Assembly (NCBI GenBank): GCA_002270565.1
Contig: NQMI01000157.1
Location: forward strand, 37,112 to 101,111
Source of the DNA: Stenocarpella maydis
Lineage: Eukaryota > Ascomycota > Sordariomycetes > Diaporthales > Diaporthaceae
Direction: 5' to 3'
DNA: 64,000 nt
Position 1 is the stretch's first letter, and each line of letters opens with the position of its first letter. Of this stretch, positions 1 to 11,180 are shown one piece after another. The position numbers were made by a program, and so were the translations under genes. Below the pieces are notes generated by a model that saw only the letters and a list, made by a program, of their open reading frames with translations, ran no database searches and was not told where the DNA came from.

Positions 1-1145
1 AGACCGTCCTGTGCAGAGTTCTGTCAGTCGGAAGCAGTGGGGGACCCGGGGGGGGGGGTTAGAGCAATAATGGCTTACCATCCATGCTCGAGTATCGTGG
101 CGAAATTGTCGAGAACCCATCCGAATGCGTAGACTGAGAACATGACCTCAAGTACGGAGAAGGTAGTGGGATCCCTCTCAGCCATGAACAGTACGTAGAG
201 GACCAATAAGATGATGAACTGCATGATCTCGAGTATGTTCCTGGTCCTCGGGACGATCAAGCGGTACTGGTTCAGCAGTGAGGATGCCCTGGGGTCGTAC
301 AGACTTATGGGCTTCTGCTTGTAGTGGTCCGGGATGATGTTGACGAAGCTGCTGGGGGTGTAGATGACACGGCCCTCGTAGATGGCGTCAATGACCTTTT
401 GACACGAGGTGGAGCTGAGGAACAGCTTGCTCTCGCTCAGGATCGCAACCTCGAGGGCGGGCAGGGTGGTGTGGTAGGCGAAAGAAGCCGAGGTGGAGGC
501 CGCGCGACGGACGTGCTCTGGGGCGTTCTGAAAGGGCGAGAAGCCGGCGACGAGAATGTGGGCGAGAACGAGCAGCCCCTCGGTGCCCTCATTGTCCTCA
601 TTGAAGCGGCGCAGGATGCGGGTGGCGACTAGCTCGCACAGGGTAGCACGGGTGAAGTTCACGTTCTGCCTGTTATGCAGATGGGACTGCTCGTGCAGGA
701 ACTGTGCGCGGTTCACAAGGAGGCAGTAGACTAGTCAGAGGGCATCAGTATCGTGTGAAGGTTTGGGTGGGGGGGGGGGACTTTGCGGCTCACCGATGGA
801 GATGTCATCCAGATCATACAGCTTATCGACCAAGGGCCGTATGACGGATATGTTGATCCTGACATCCCTCAGCTGCTCGAGGCTCATGTAGTCCTCGACG
901 ATGGAAATGACGTCCCTCCTGATGCGGTGGATGTTTGTGTAGACGGGTAGGTGAGAGTGAGGGTTGGGCACGCAGGAGAAGACGGGCTCCGGGTCGGGCT
1001 CATGGCTCATGTGTCTTCTCAGCAGCGGCCTCCGTTCTGGCTCCTGGATCTGCAGGTGGCGGCTGCTGCTGCGAGGGGGTTGTTGTTCCTGGTCATGGGT
1101 CTGAAATTGGCTGTGGCTCTGGCCGTTCTGGGCCTGAGCCGACAT
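1..1145 (-). CDS. yvc1: Vacuolar TRP-like Ca2+ channel Yvc1, 5' part (gene runs off the window start)
   Basis: Exon 1 is 794-1145 and exon 2 is 79-730, joined by a 63-nt GTGAGC...TAG intron (731-793). A second intron opens with GTAAGC at 78 and leaves the window, so the C-terminal half including most membrane segments is missing. The joined protein has a proline/glutamine-rich, low-complexity N-terminus. It is followed by the strongly conserved fungal Yvc1 block with VYTNIHRIRRDVISIVEDY, the RAQFLHEQSHL stretch and the first hydrophobic segment (FIILLVLYVLFM). The splice restores the family motif VYCLLVNRAQ exactly. Yvc1 is known to release Ca2+ from the vacuole in response to stretch, osmotic or oxidative stress. 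I chose the ATG at 1145; an in-frame ATG at 1229 would add 28 unconserved residues. Both introns carry long poly-C tracts near the donor. Confidence 0.9.
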
Positions 1146-2778
1146 CTTGGGTCGACAGACAGAGCCAACGGGCCGAGGAGCGCGTTTTGCCCGACAATCA
1201 CCAAGCTCCAACGTAACCTTGTTGGTCAAGCCAGGGACTGCGTATGCGTATGCTTCAACCGCAAGTGCACGGTGGTAGTTGTAGCTGTAGTGGTAGTGGT
1301 AGTGGTAGTGCGTGTTGTGTTCAAGAGATGGTGGCAGGCTGCCTCTCGATCACACCGGCTGCCTCTTTTACCTACCTACTTGGGTATCTGAATGTGCTGG
1401 GAGGACAGCTAGGTCGGCTGGTATAAAGGGCGGTAAAGTAGTGTACACCTCAAGGCCTACGCAGCTATCCCGTCTGTCTGACTTGGTTGGCGCACGGCGG
1501 CTTGAAAGTTGTGGGCCACCAGCCCTGGCCGTGCTCGACGACAACGACGACGACTATCAATTGCCCTGGTCTTGTTGTCCTCACGTGTCCACGAGGAATT
1601 GCGCTTCGCACGCGTCCCCTCGCGTTCAGTTAGGATGAGATAAGGAGTAAGTAGTGCATGACAATCGAGCCTCTCTTTTTCCCAAATGACGCAAGCCTGC
1701 ATTGGGGTCCTCCATCCATCTCACATGCCCCAGGCCCTGTCCAGGCCGCCAAGGGGCCATCTGCCGCTGCTTCTGCTGCATGTATATTGGGTAACAGACA
1801 ATCACCCAGATCCACGGTTCGCCTCTTTCGAGTTAGCTAATGCTTACTCCGACGTTTCGTGTCCGCAACCGTGCAAGGTGGTCACGGGTCAAAGAGCTTG
1901 TCCGCCATTATTAAGGTGCGTGCTATGGTATTGATTATTGTCAAATGCCACCGTGCTTCTGCCCCCACATCTCGCCAGAAGATGCTGTTCTTCGGGAACC
2001 CGACTTGGCTAACTCTGCCTAAATGCCCGCTCTGGTATAATACAAATGAAAGAGGCCCTTCCCAACGAGGTTTGGCCTCCCATACTGTCCATGTCGGAAA
2101 AAGAAGAAAAGATTATTGTACATGCTTTAGAACATAAACATTACAATGTGGTATCTCGATCTCGTCACCGGCTCCTACGCCCTCCCTCTTCCCTCTGTCC
2201 AGCACCCCATCATCTCGAAAACGATGATCAAGAAAGATAAGTACTCTAGACAGGAGCAGCGAGAATGTAAATGAAGAGGGGGGGGACAAAAGGTATAAGG
2301 GGTGACTGTGCTAGAAAATGCTGGTCGGTGCGGCCACCAATCTGCCTGGCTCTCCCCATCTCACCCAACCTTCTCCCTTCGATCTCTCACCGGCCTTAGA
2401 GCATCAGCCGCTTCATGACTTTCTCAAGCCTTGGTCTCTCGGTCAATGCCCGCGGTATCCGCTCGACCTTGAACTCGGCAGACCCGGGGGTTGCTGTCTC
2501 GGCCCTCCTGCCAGCATCGCGTAGAATCAGGTGTTCCGCGACCTAGCGGCCGTCGTCCTTTTCGGAGACATGCTGTAAATGCCGACCCTGTAACGCCGTT
2601 GCTAACTCCATAAACCCCACGCAGAATTAAATTGAAATTCACATCCAACGCCGATTAAATGCCTTCGTTCTGTTACCTTTCCCTCTTGCCACTCCCATCC
2701 CCAGCAGGATGCTTGGCCATCTCCCGTGATTACCCCATCTTCCTCAACCTCGATATTGACCCTCAGTTCAGGTCTCTC
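1146..2778. other. Intergenic region between yvc1 (5' side) and rax2 (3' side)
   Basis: This stretch should hold the yvc1 promoter and the rax2 3' UTR. I see a short GTAGTG-type microsatellite around 1283-1311 and scattered pyrimidine runs. No reading frame here resembles a known family or looks coding. The small open frames are short and overlap on both strands. Confidence 0.6.
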
Positions 2779-5700
2779 TCACACATGAGGCGCGCCAGGC
2801 CGTCCTCTGCCCAACGACTCGAGCAGTTCGTGGGGAGGAATTCTCTGCATGCCACTCCCGTGGTCAAACATGGACGTCGGTGCTGGCTGGTATCCCTCGC
2901 GCTTCTTCCTCAGCCGCTCCATGACCATACCAGCAACGACGATGAGAAGGGTCAGCCCGAGGGAGATCGCTAGCCCAATGAGGACGATGGCGTAAATCGG
3001 CAGGTTGCCGCCTTGGTTGCCGTTGAAGAAATTCTGATTCTCGACAAAGACCCGGGAGATGGTGCCGGGGGTGTTACTTGCCTTGGTAGTCAAGGCGAAG
3101 GGCGTCAATGCAGTCCCGTTAAACAAGGCGGCACTCGCGCTACCGAAACCCGGGATCAGGATGTGTCCGGTCAGCATCAGGGACGTCTTGTCGCTGAGAA
3201 GCTCCGATGAGCTCTTGGTCTCGGTGAGGGAAAAGACCTGCAGCGATCGGATATCTGTTCCGGTTCCGAATGGCTGGCCGGCAGATTTCCAGTTGGATCC
3301 GTCGTACTTCATCAGGTAGATAGACCCATTCGTCTCCGTGCCTGTGACCCAAACCTGGTCGCCCTTGGCGGAGCCGGAGACGACAAAATCTACCGGTCCG
3401 GGGAGTTCAGTACCGCCGGGGTAATTATCCCACGACTGAGCACCCGAGGTATAGGAGACCAGGAAGCTCGTCGATCCGTTCACACTGAAGTTTCCTCCGG
3501 CGACGAGGTTTCTGTCGGTCACCCAGGCCATGGTCCTGGCTTCTCCCATCAGGTTGTTGCCCGGACGAGTCCACTGGGACGAGGAAGGGTTGAACGAGCA
3601 GACCGCTGGACAGCCCAGGGAACCGGCCGAAGTGAACGATCCGCCGACAAACACGTCGGCGCTGCTTGGACGAACGGCAATGCTGCTGACAGTAGCGGTG
3701 CCGCCCTCCAGCGCCGGAGGCTGCGAGCCGTAGTCGTTGGCGGCGAGGTCAAAGGAAACTAGGCCACTCACATTGGTGCCGCTGACGACGCCGGTCACGT
3801 TTCCGCCGGCAAAGAGCCTGGAGCCCTGAATGGCGACTGTAACAAATGTCGAGTCCTGGGAGACACCAGAGGCGAAGCCAGTGACGGTGGCGTTGTTGCC
3901 GTCGGTGTTGTTCACGATAGCGACATTGTGAATGACGGAACCATTGCTTCCCGTAAGAGTGAACCGTCCCGCGAGGACAGTGATATTGAGGTCGCCCGTA
4001 GGCGAGAAAGCTGCGTCTATGACCCCTGATGCGCTGCCGTTGAGAATGTCCCGTTTCCCGGTAAAGGAGCTAGAGGACGTCGATTTGGACTGGATGTGTG
4101 CGCCAAAGTCTTCGAGAGCGAAGTCAGGTTTCGACCCGCTTAGACCGGCCGCTCCCACAGCCCCAAGGGTTGAGGATATGACCGTGCCCGCATACAGCGG
4201 GTCGCTTCCGGCCACATCGAGAACAGAGGTAGTTAGCATGCCGTCCAAATACTCGACGGATGCGTCCAGGTTCACCAGCCAGTTCCCCCGGCTTGGTACC
4301 CAGACCCCGAAGCCGTTGGCCGACACAGCCTGGTTGTCTCGGAACGCGTTGAGCTGGCTGAAGTTCCCGGTGAAGCTGACCACCACCTCCGTGGTGCCCG
4401 AGATGTTCATCGTCAGCGGGACCACAGTCGACACTGGGCCATTGACGCCAGAGCCCAGGGCACTCCAAGCGTTGGTTGAGCTATCAAAAACCGCCACGTT
4501 GGAAAGGCCGGGTACACCATTGTTCTGGGTATTGTTGAAGGACCCTCCCACAAAGAGTTTGGAGCCGTTGACGTGCATAGAGACCACTGGCCCGTTTAGC
4601 CCACCATCTAGGGGCTGCACTGAAGAATCCTGACGGTTAACGGACACAATGTTGTCTGAGCCCGAAGAGGTGAAGTTGCCTCCGACGAAAGTAACAGTCC
4701 CTGAGGTCGCCAGGGCGTTGACAGCAGAGCCAGTAGAGAAGTTCATGCCAAGCTTGTCGAAGACTGAATCCTGGAAATCGGACGAGTTGAAGTTGGTGAC
4801 AGACGGGTCATATTCGAACAGGCCATTCAAGCCCCCGGTCGTGTTGTACATGACAAAGCCGACTCTCTGGGCGACGACGGTCTGCTGGGACAGAGACTGG
4901 CCGCTCGCGGGAGTCAAGGTTACAGCGGGGCGGAACGAGTCCGATGTCGCGTCCACGTATCCATAATAGATGGGATCGTACTTGTCGAAGTTGTTCGTCT
5001 GGAATAGTGAGGTGCTGATGGTGCTATTGGTACCCTTCGGCGACATGGTGCCACTGAGATGGACTTGGCCACGAGAGTCGCAAGTGCCGTCTTGCAGGCA
5101 GCCGGGTGTGTACAAGTTGACGGTGTAGTAGCCAGACTCCCTTATGTCCGGGAGGAAGACGACAGAAGCCGACTCTGGTGTGACGGGGCTCGAGAGCTGA
5201 GCGGTCAGGTAACGGGAGCTGTTGTCAAGGGACGAGGAAACAGCCCAGGGGCCGGTCTGGGTGGAATTGGAGGCTGTGGGGATGCCCGCACAGGCTGGCT
5301 CGTTGAAGTCGCTGACGGCAAAGGCAAAGATGTCATCCTGAAATAGCTCAATGCCGTTCAGCCCACCGCCGCTCCCGTACCAGTCTGAGATGTCGATGCG
5401 GAACGCGTTCATGCCTATCACGTCAACGAAATGGAACTCCTGGTAGGTAAGGTCGCTGTTGCTGCTCAGCGGACACTCGCTGGTGCAGGTGAGGTTCTGC
5501 TTCGTCTCAGGGTCGATATAGGTGAGGTTCATTATTCCGTTGATAGGCAGGGCCGTGAAGCGCCACGTCTTGGTGCCTCGGCCATCTTGGTGTGTGTTGT
5601 AGAGGCGCAACTTTGTCGGCCGATAGCCAAAGCCCATGTTGGCCTGCCAGAATCCAGGGGTGTTGTCGGCAAGCAGCCACGTGTTGCCCGGCCCGTCGGC

Positions 5701-6528
5701 CCCGCTGGTCTTGCAGACAACATTACCAGGCTCGCTGAAGCCGGCGGTGGCCGTGGAGCCCCCGGAGGACAGCTCTGCCGTGGAGAGGTTGATGACCTGC
5801 TCGTCTGGCGTGCTAGGGGTGCTCGCATTTCCCAGCCCGGTGAAGCTCCCGCCGAAGATGATGTGGCCGTTTGAGGCCTTGGTGATTGACAGCACGGGGC
5901 CATTGAAGCCGGCAAAGGGCAGAGCCGAGAAGCCGGCATTGGGACCGCGCCAGGCGACGGCATTGGTGGAGTTATCGATGCCCATGAAGTTGCCCCCGAC
6001 GTAGACCGTGTCGTTGTCGCAGAGGACGGCGTTGACGGAGCCCTGTATGCCGGGCAGCTTCCTGACCTCGGTGGTGTTTGGGTTGAAGAGGGCGATGCCG
6101 GTGGACTCATGGTCGCCGAGGCTGGTAAAATTGCCAGCTATCACTACGCCCTGGGCGACGCCGTCGCTAACGTACGAGCACATGGACTGGATGGAGGCGT
6201 CGGCCTGGATGACGGTGGTCAGGACGCCATTGGGCAGGCGAGCCAGCAGGCCCTCGCTGCCATTTGTTCGGAAAGGGTCCTCGTTCTGGCCTTCGAACTG
6301 ATAGAGTGAGATGCCAGCAAAGTCGCCGGCGAAGCCAACCCTGCCAAGTGTTGAGATGTCAAGGTCGAGGAAGGCGTCTGGCACGGAGGTGAAATTAATG
6401 GCACGCGACGTGGGTATTGACGCGAGCAAAGAGACTGTAAGAAAAGATTTAAGTAATGCAGAGGCGCCCGTCCTCGGTTGCCGGGCGACACGGCGCCGTG
6501 AGATGAGGGACCTCATGGCGCGAGTCAC
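2779..6528 (-). CDS. rax2: Rax2-like cortical cell-polarity marker, single-exon, 1249 aa
   Basis: Rax2 is a type I plasma-membrane glycoprotein that marks sites of polarised growth; in yeast it anchors Rax1 and guides bud-site selection, and in hyphal fungi it acts at tips. The protein has a basic N-terminus and a signal-anchor-like hydrophobic stretch at about residues 25-43. A very long Ser/Thr/Asn/Gly-rich ectodomain follows, with many N-x-S/T sites and repeated beta-propeller-like signatures (VYVGGNF, IIFGGSFTG, TFVGGNFTS, LFVGGSF, VFVGGSFTSAG). One transmembrane helix lies near residues 1177-1202 (AIVLIGLAISLGLTLLIVV), before a short basic cytoplasmic tail. The length fits fungal Rax2. 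An ATG four codons downstream (6516) is an alternative start. The gene is transcribed in the same direction as yvc1. Confidence 0.92.
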   Translation of the reverse strand: MTRAMRSLISRRRVARQPRTGASALLKSFLTVSLLASIPTSRAINFTSVPDAFLDLDISTLGRVGFAGDFAGISLYQFEGQNEDPFRTNGSEGLLARLPNGVLTTVIQADASIQSMCSYVSDGVAQGVVIAGNFTSLGDHESTGIALFNPNTTEVRKLPGIQGSVNAVLCDNDTVYVGGNFMGIDNSTNAVAWRGPNAGFSALPFAGFNGPVLSITKASNGHIIFGGSFTGLGNASTPSTPDEQVINLSTAELSSGGSTATAGFSEPGNVVCKTSGADGPGNTWLLADNTPGFWQANMGFGYRPTKLRLYNTHQDGRGTKTWRFTALPINGIMNLTYIDPETKQNLTCTSECPLSSNSDLTYQEFHFVDVIGMNAFRIDISDWYGSGGGLNGIELFQDDIFAFAVSDFNEPACAGIPTASNSTQTGPWAVSSSLDNSSRYLTAQLSSPVTPESASVVFLPDIRESGYYTVNLYTPGCLQDGTCDSRGQVHLSGTMSPKGTNSTISTSLFQTNNFDKYDPIYYGYVDATSDSFRPAVTLTPASGQSLSQQTVVAQRVGFVMYNTTGGLNGLFEYDPSVTNFNSSDFQDSVFDKLGMNFSTGSAVNALATSGTVTFVGGNFTSSGSDNIVSVNRQDSSVQPLDGGLNGPVVSMHVNGSKLFVGGSFNNTQNNGVPGLSNVAVFDSSTNAWSALGSGVNGPVSTVVPLTMNISGTTEVVVSFTGNFSQLNAFRDNQAVSANGFGVWVPSRGNWLVNLDASVEYLDGMLTTSVLDVAGSDPLYAGTVISSTLGAVGAAGLSGSKPDFALEDFGAHIQSKSTSSSSFTGKRDILNGSASGVIDAAFSPTGDLNITVLAGRFTLTGSNGSVIHNVAIVNNTDGNNATVTGFASGVSQDSTFVTVAIQGSRLFAGGNVTGVVSGTNVSGLVSFDLAANDYGSQPPALEGGTATVSSIAVRPSSADVFVGGSFTSAGSLGCPAVCSFNPSSSQWTRPGNNLMGEARTMAWVTDRNLVAGGNFSVNGSTSFLVSYTSGAQSWDNYPGGTELPGPVDFVVSGSAKGDQVWVTGTETNGSIYLMKYDGSNWKSAGQPFGTGTDIRSLQVFSLTETKSSSELLSDKTSLMLTGHILIPGFGSASAALFNGTALTPFALTTKASNTPGTISRVFVENQNFFNGNQGGNLPIYAIVLIGLAISLGLTLLIVVAGMVMERLRKKREGYQPAPTSMFDHGSGMQRIPPHELLESLGRGRPGAPHV

Positions 6529-9432
6529 CCAGGCGGATGAGGAGCGGCAGGTTGTGTTGCGGAGTGGACGGGGCGCGGGCGCGGGCGCTGTGAGTTGCGG
6601 GTTGCGAGGTTGATGATGAGCTACGCGTGATCCATCTCAAGAGCAGGAAAAGAAAGGAAGGTGGCAGGGCCGCGAGGGCTCAGTTGCGGGCGATCAAGTC
6701 GATAGCACGGAATGCGCGGTGTGGCAGCGGTGAGGCGGTCGGAGAAAGGGCACGAGGCGGTGGTGATGAAACGAGCGTGTGTTGAATACCGATATCGAAG
6801 AAGAGATGATCAAAGAAGGGCAAGAGAATTGATTGACGGCGACGACAGCAACGATGTCGTTGTTGGTCAAATGTCAAATGGGTGGTGTGGTACACGGGTG
6901 TACCACGTCGAAGCGAAATTATCGTCGAAAAACCGTGGCAGGCCAGGGAAAGTGGCAGAGAGGGACGGCAGGGTAAAAAAAGATGGCAAGTGGCTTTGAT
7001 AGGCCAGGGCAGGAGGACGACACACCCGGGGGACGACGAGGGTGATAGTGTGGGATGCGACCGAATACCGTCGTATGTGTGTCGTACGTGTGTGGTGTCG
7101 GGGCGTGTCGGTTTGGGTTAGGATTAGTCCCAGAGGTGGTTGTGGTAGGAGGTCGTGGACGAGACTAGTCAATGGTCGGGAGATTGGACGTACCCCAGTA
7201 GCGCAGCACCCGCAGCAGCCACAGTACCTTGGTACCTTGGGTATTATCGGGTACGAAAGCAGCAACCCAAACCGCCTTGGTCGGGTGCACAAAGCCAAGG
7301 AAGGCGAGCCAGGTAGGGCCGGGGGGGGGGGGAAGGATGGTGCAGGTCAGCAGAGCAGCAGTAGGAGCAGCAGCAGGAGTAGCAGTAGAGCAGCAGGAAC
7401 AGGATGGGACGGGATGGCGGGAAAGATCGAGAAACGACGAGGGAAAAGGGGGGCGCCAATCAGTGCTCTGCGTATCAGAGACAGGAGGATACCTTGAAGT
7501 GGAGACCTTGTTCTCGCTTCCCTAACGATTCCTGAATCTCAATCTCAAATCTCAAGTGAGAATCTCTCTCTCTATTCCTTTTTCTCACTGAATGTTCCTC
7601 TCTGTCACTACTACCATGTCAAGCAAGAGCCGAGACGACGACGAGATTGGGGCTTTTGTGGCTTGGTAGGCTGCTTGCAGGGAACCCACGCTTAACCAAG
7701 TGCCTACCAAATGCTCGGCTAGCCACCAATTGCCCATTTTAATTTGCCAAGGGGCCCTCGGACGGTAACGGTAGGGGGCACCGGGATGGTCGACACGTCG
7801 AATGGCAGCAGTTCCTCCTCAGGCTCAAGTGCTCAAAGCTGTTCCTGCAGCTGGTGGGGCTTTTGGGACCCACAGGCAGGGACACGGGTTGCCAGGTATC
7901 TAACACTTTTACCTGCACCTGCACTACCCGTGTAATCTCTGTATATAGTACATGGGTGCTCTTAGGTGCCTCCTTCCCGCCATCATGATGGGAGTCTAAA
8001 CACTAGTGCAACATAATAAACATTTACCTACCTAGGTACTTAGGTATCTTCTCAAGTAGCGTGGCAGCCATGGTTCCAACCTCATCAACTTTGTCTACAT
8101 CCGACATCTACAGGCATGTGCGGTGTTGTTCTACCCGGCATACAACACATCATATGGTTCATTAAAATATATTGGTTGCATTTTTGCTGGACAGGAAACA
8201 CCAATGTCGACAGCAATGATGGCAGGGCCCGTAGCGAGTCCATATGACCAAGCGAGTCACCCACTTCTCTGTACGATGAAAGCATCCTCATTGGTTTTGC
8301 ACGTCATCCGCTTGCTTCGACTGTGACTGCAACTGATTGCGACTGATTGCGACTGATTGCGACTGATTGCGACTGACTGCGACCGACTGCGACTGATTAC
8401 GACTGATTGCGATTGACTGCGACTGACTGCGACTGGCTGCAACTGACTGCGACTAACTGCAACTTTCCGTGGGCGGCTGGGCGGCATGGTAATTAAGCGA
8501 AACCATGAGATGCAGTGCTATGGCAGACTACCACTGCTCCTGCATGACTGCAGGCCACCCTGAGCCCTGAGAGAGGGCGCACCGAAAGTTTCAATTCCCA
8601 CTTCCTTCGCACCGCGTTGCGACCAGCCGACCGAGCCGAGCTTCGGAATCCCCCTTGGCCTGCCTGTCGTGTCGTCTCAGAAAAATGCCGAGTTACACCA
8701 AGACCCAAGACGATCAAGACGATCAAGACGGACCCCGGTTTTCTAGCTCTTCCCTTCGCCTGATCTTTCAACCGGCCCATGCCTTAACCAATCGCCCGGT
8801 TGCCGCCATCCCATGTTTCTCATCGTTAGCTCGCACTCACTGAGCCAACGGCTGATGGCAACCATCCAGGGGAGTAGCCGGCCGTCTCAGCATAGACTGC
8901 TGTGTCCTGCCCGAGAGAATCAGTTCCACATCCATGTCATGGCACGGCCTTGCTCTGGCTCGGTTGCCTGATCGTCCCGGACCGACTCATAAGAAACGCA
9001 ACGATATTTTGGCCTATACCAGTTCTTGGGGCCGCCCAGCTTGGATGGCACCGAGACTAGCAGGCTCACATAGTACAAGAGGCTGGAAATGTGTCTCGAT
9101 GTATGAACAACCATGCCGGGTTAACCTCTGGCTTGACGGACCCGTACATCACCACCGCGGTGATATGTTGAAAGTAAATCCTACGAGAATACAAGTGCCT
9201 TTGCCAGGTGGCGGCGGCGGTAGTCTGAGAGAGAGAGAGCGCGTGTGTGTATGCGGCACGTAATCATCACGTCTGTGTGATGTCAACTTGAGCTCAGCAC
9301 AGCCAAGCCTGCGGGGGAGCTTCGTATCTCGCCATATTTGATCTACTACCAACAGCATCACGTCACGGGCGTCGTCGTCGACCGAGAACCTACAGTATAC
9401 GCCCAGGTAGATATATACCCAGCCCGCGCAGT
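6529..9432. other. Long (2.9 kb) divergent intergenic region between rax2 and the F-box gene
   Basis: It separates two divergent genes. It contains a G11-type run near 7320-7331, an AGCAGC-rich stretch at about 7345-7400, a CT-rich patch at 7560-7590, a 10-bp minisatellite (8324-8460) and a GA/GT-rich patch near 9228-9250. I found no open frame with family resemblance on either strand. Confidence 0.55.
8324..8460. repeat. 10-bp minisatellite, consensus GACTGATTGC, about 13 units
   Basis: From 8331 to 8460 the sequence reads as 13 consecutive 10-base units close to GACTGATTGC or GACTGACTGC, with a partial unit before it. Variants are single-base, mostly C/T at the fourth unit pair. A 10-bp unit gives a 10-residue periodic open frame on the minus strand (8257-8487); I consider that a by-product of the repeat. 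Confidence 0.95.
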
Positions 9433-11151
9433 ATGGATCCCTTGGCTGCGCTTGCCGCCGAGATAGTGCTGCGCGTCCTGGAGTTCGCTTCCATCGGCAG
9501 CATCGCAGCCCTGACCCGCACGAGCAGGTCGTGGCATGCCTTCATCGATCACACACACCAAGATGCCATATATGCCGCCACCTTCCGGGCGCCTTGCCCT
9601 CCACCACACCCAAAGACTACTTGGGTGCGCTGAAGGTCTTCCGGCACGACTTTGTCTCGCGCGGCGTTGACTCGTGGAAGGAAGCCTGCCGCCGGCGCTG
9701 CCTCCTCCAAGACGCCTGGAACTCCCCGGATCCCAGTCCTACCGCGTCCGTCATACAGATTGGCATCCACCCTATCTGGCGTTTCAAGCCCGACTTTGAT
9801 CGCAGGCTCATCATATCGACAAGCCAGGGAGGTGGCGTCAATGTGGTCGACATGGACACCAGAGCCCTTCTCTGGTCTCTAGGATGCCGGCATGTGAGGG
9901 CCTTCGCCCACCTCGAGTACCAAGATGGCACGGCTGTGTGGGTATGTTACTGATGCTATCTTCCGTGGCATTCGCTCCTCCAATGACCCACCTCGTAGAC
10001 TCCGAGATTGCTGACATGGTTTTTACGCACAGGACCGCTTGGGAAACGCGTTGGAGGTGTGGAAGACCGGTTTGCCGGACTGTAGGAGGGGAGAGTTCCG
10101 CCGGGTCGCCTTGCTGCATCATGACACCGAGACGCGGGGCTTTCAACTTTCCTACGATGCTCTCTGCGTGGTCTCTGCTGAGGGAGAGGGCTTCGTGTAT
10201 GATGTCCCTGCAACATGCCCGGAATCGCCAGTGTCCCTGCGCACCCATCTGCAAATCGCGCATGGCGCAATTGGCCACCTGGACCAAGCCCAGCACACCG
10301 TCATGTACTCCATGGGCCTGGAGGGCTACCACTTTCATGACAAGACGTCAGGCAAGCTCCTCGGCACCATCCGGCTGCGAAGCGCGATGCAGATGCCGGT
10401 ATATCACATTGTACACTCAGAAACGTTTGCGTCCGACGCCAGCAACGTAGTTGACATCCGCGGCATACTCGCGCCACAGTTCGGGTTACCGTTTGGGCCC
10501 CAGAATAACGTCGAGAGGTTGACGCCCATGGCCGTTGGGGAGGGTTCGCTGCCATCAGATTGGCGCCACGTGAGGCCCACCGAACAGGTGCCCCATGTCA
10601 TACCTGCCCTCGATGAAGACGAATGGGGTGCGGGCATGCTAAATGGGAATACCATGGTCGGCGTCTCCCGCGGCGGCCGGTTCTTGGTTTGCTGGGATTG
10701 GCATCGAGCCCTCCGCCGCCCACAAGACCTAGCTCTGATTGCAGCCATTGTCGAGTGTGAGCCGAGCGGCGAGAGGAGCTTTGACCTAGGGGGCTGGCTG
10801 TCTATCCACGATACCGTTGGTGGCAAGCGGGTGCTATTCGAGGTCAAAGAGAGGATCTATGTGCTGTCGCTTGGCGACGGGGGGAGATTCGAGCCGGAAA
10901 AGCCGGCCTTCGCAGTAGCACAGAGCATTGCGCCGCAGATCACAGTCCCCGTCAGCTTCATGGCCGTTTACGACGACTGTTTCATGAGCACCTTCACGAC
11001 ATTGGGCATGGATCTGGAAGACAGCGGCAATGAAGACCCGGAGGACGGGCTGCACCCTCCACACAGAGAGACATATTACCCAACGAAGGCGATTAGGGTC
11101 CTGTGCCTCGTGGGTGGGCACGCCTCGCATAGCACCGAGGCCTTAGCGTAG
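9433..11151 (+). CDS. F-box domain protein with C-terminal propeller-like region; apparent 1-nt frameshift
   Basis: The N-terminus (from ATG 9433) is a recognisable F-box: LAAEIVLRVLEFASIGSIAA followed by LTRTSRSWHAF. F-box proteins bring substrates to SCF ubiquitin ligases through Skp1. The rest (KVFRHDFVSRGVDSWKEACR onward) is a long beta-rich region typical of fungal F-box proteins with WD/quinoprotein-like C-termini. An intron at 9942-10032 (GTATGT...CAG, phase 0) is clear. Frame 1 from the start runs into TGA at 9631-9633, while the continuing protein is in another frame from about 9612 (KDYLGALKVFRH). No GT/AG pair can bridge them. Adding one base near 9601-9612 makes the coding length exactly 543 codons. 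This is either a sequencing indel or a recent pseudogene. Its substrate is unknown. The stop lies 29 bp from the convergent lcl3 stop. Confidence 0.78.
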
Positions 11152-11180
11152 ACCCCGACAAAGTCCGTTTCTCGGCGCAC

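Noticed and set aside
324..632. Plus-strand frame antisense to yvc1 exon 2
   Set aside because: It is the shadow of a strongly conserved coding exon.
2424..2648. 74-codon minus-strand frame between yvc1 and rax2
   Set aside because: No homology, Arg/Gly-rich, overlaps other frames; not supportable as a gene.
8257..8487. 76-codon minus-strand frame with repeated VAISRSQSQS
   Set aside because: The periodicity follows from the 10-bp minisatellite (30 bp gives 10 residues). No start context, homology or splice support.
9527..9616. Possible intron (GTCGTG...AAAG) to explain the F-box frame change
   Set aside because: It has a weak donor, removes conserved F-box residues and joins in the wrong frame.
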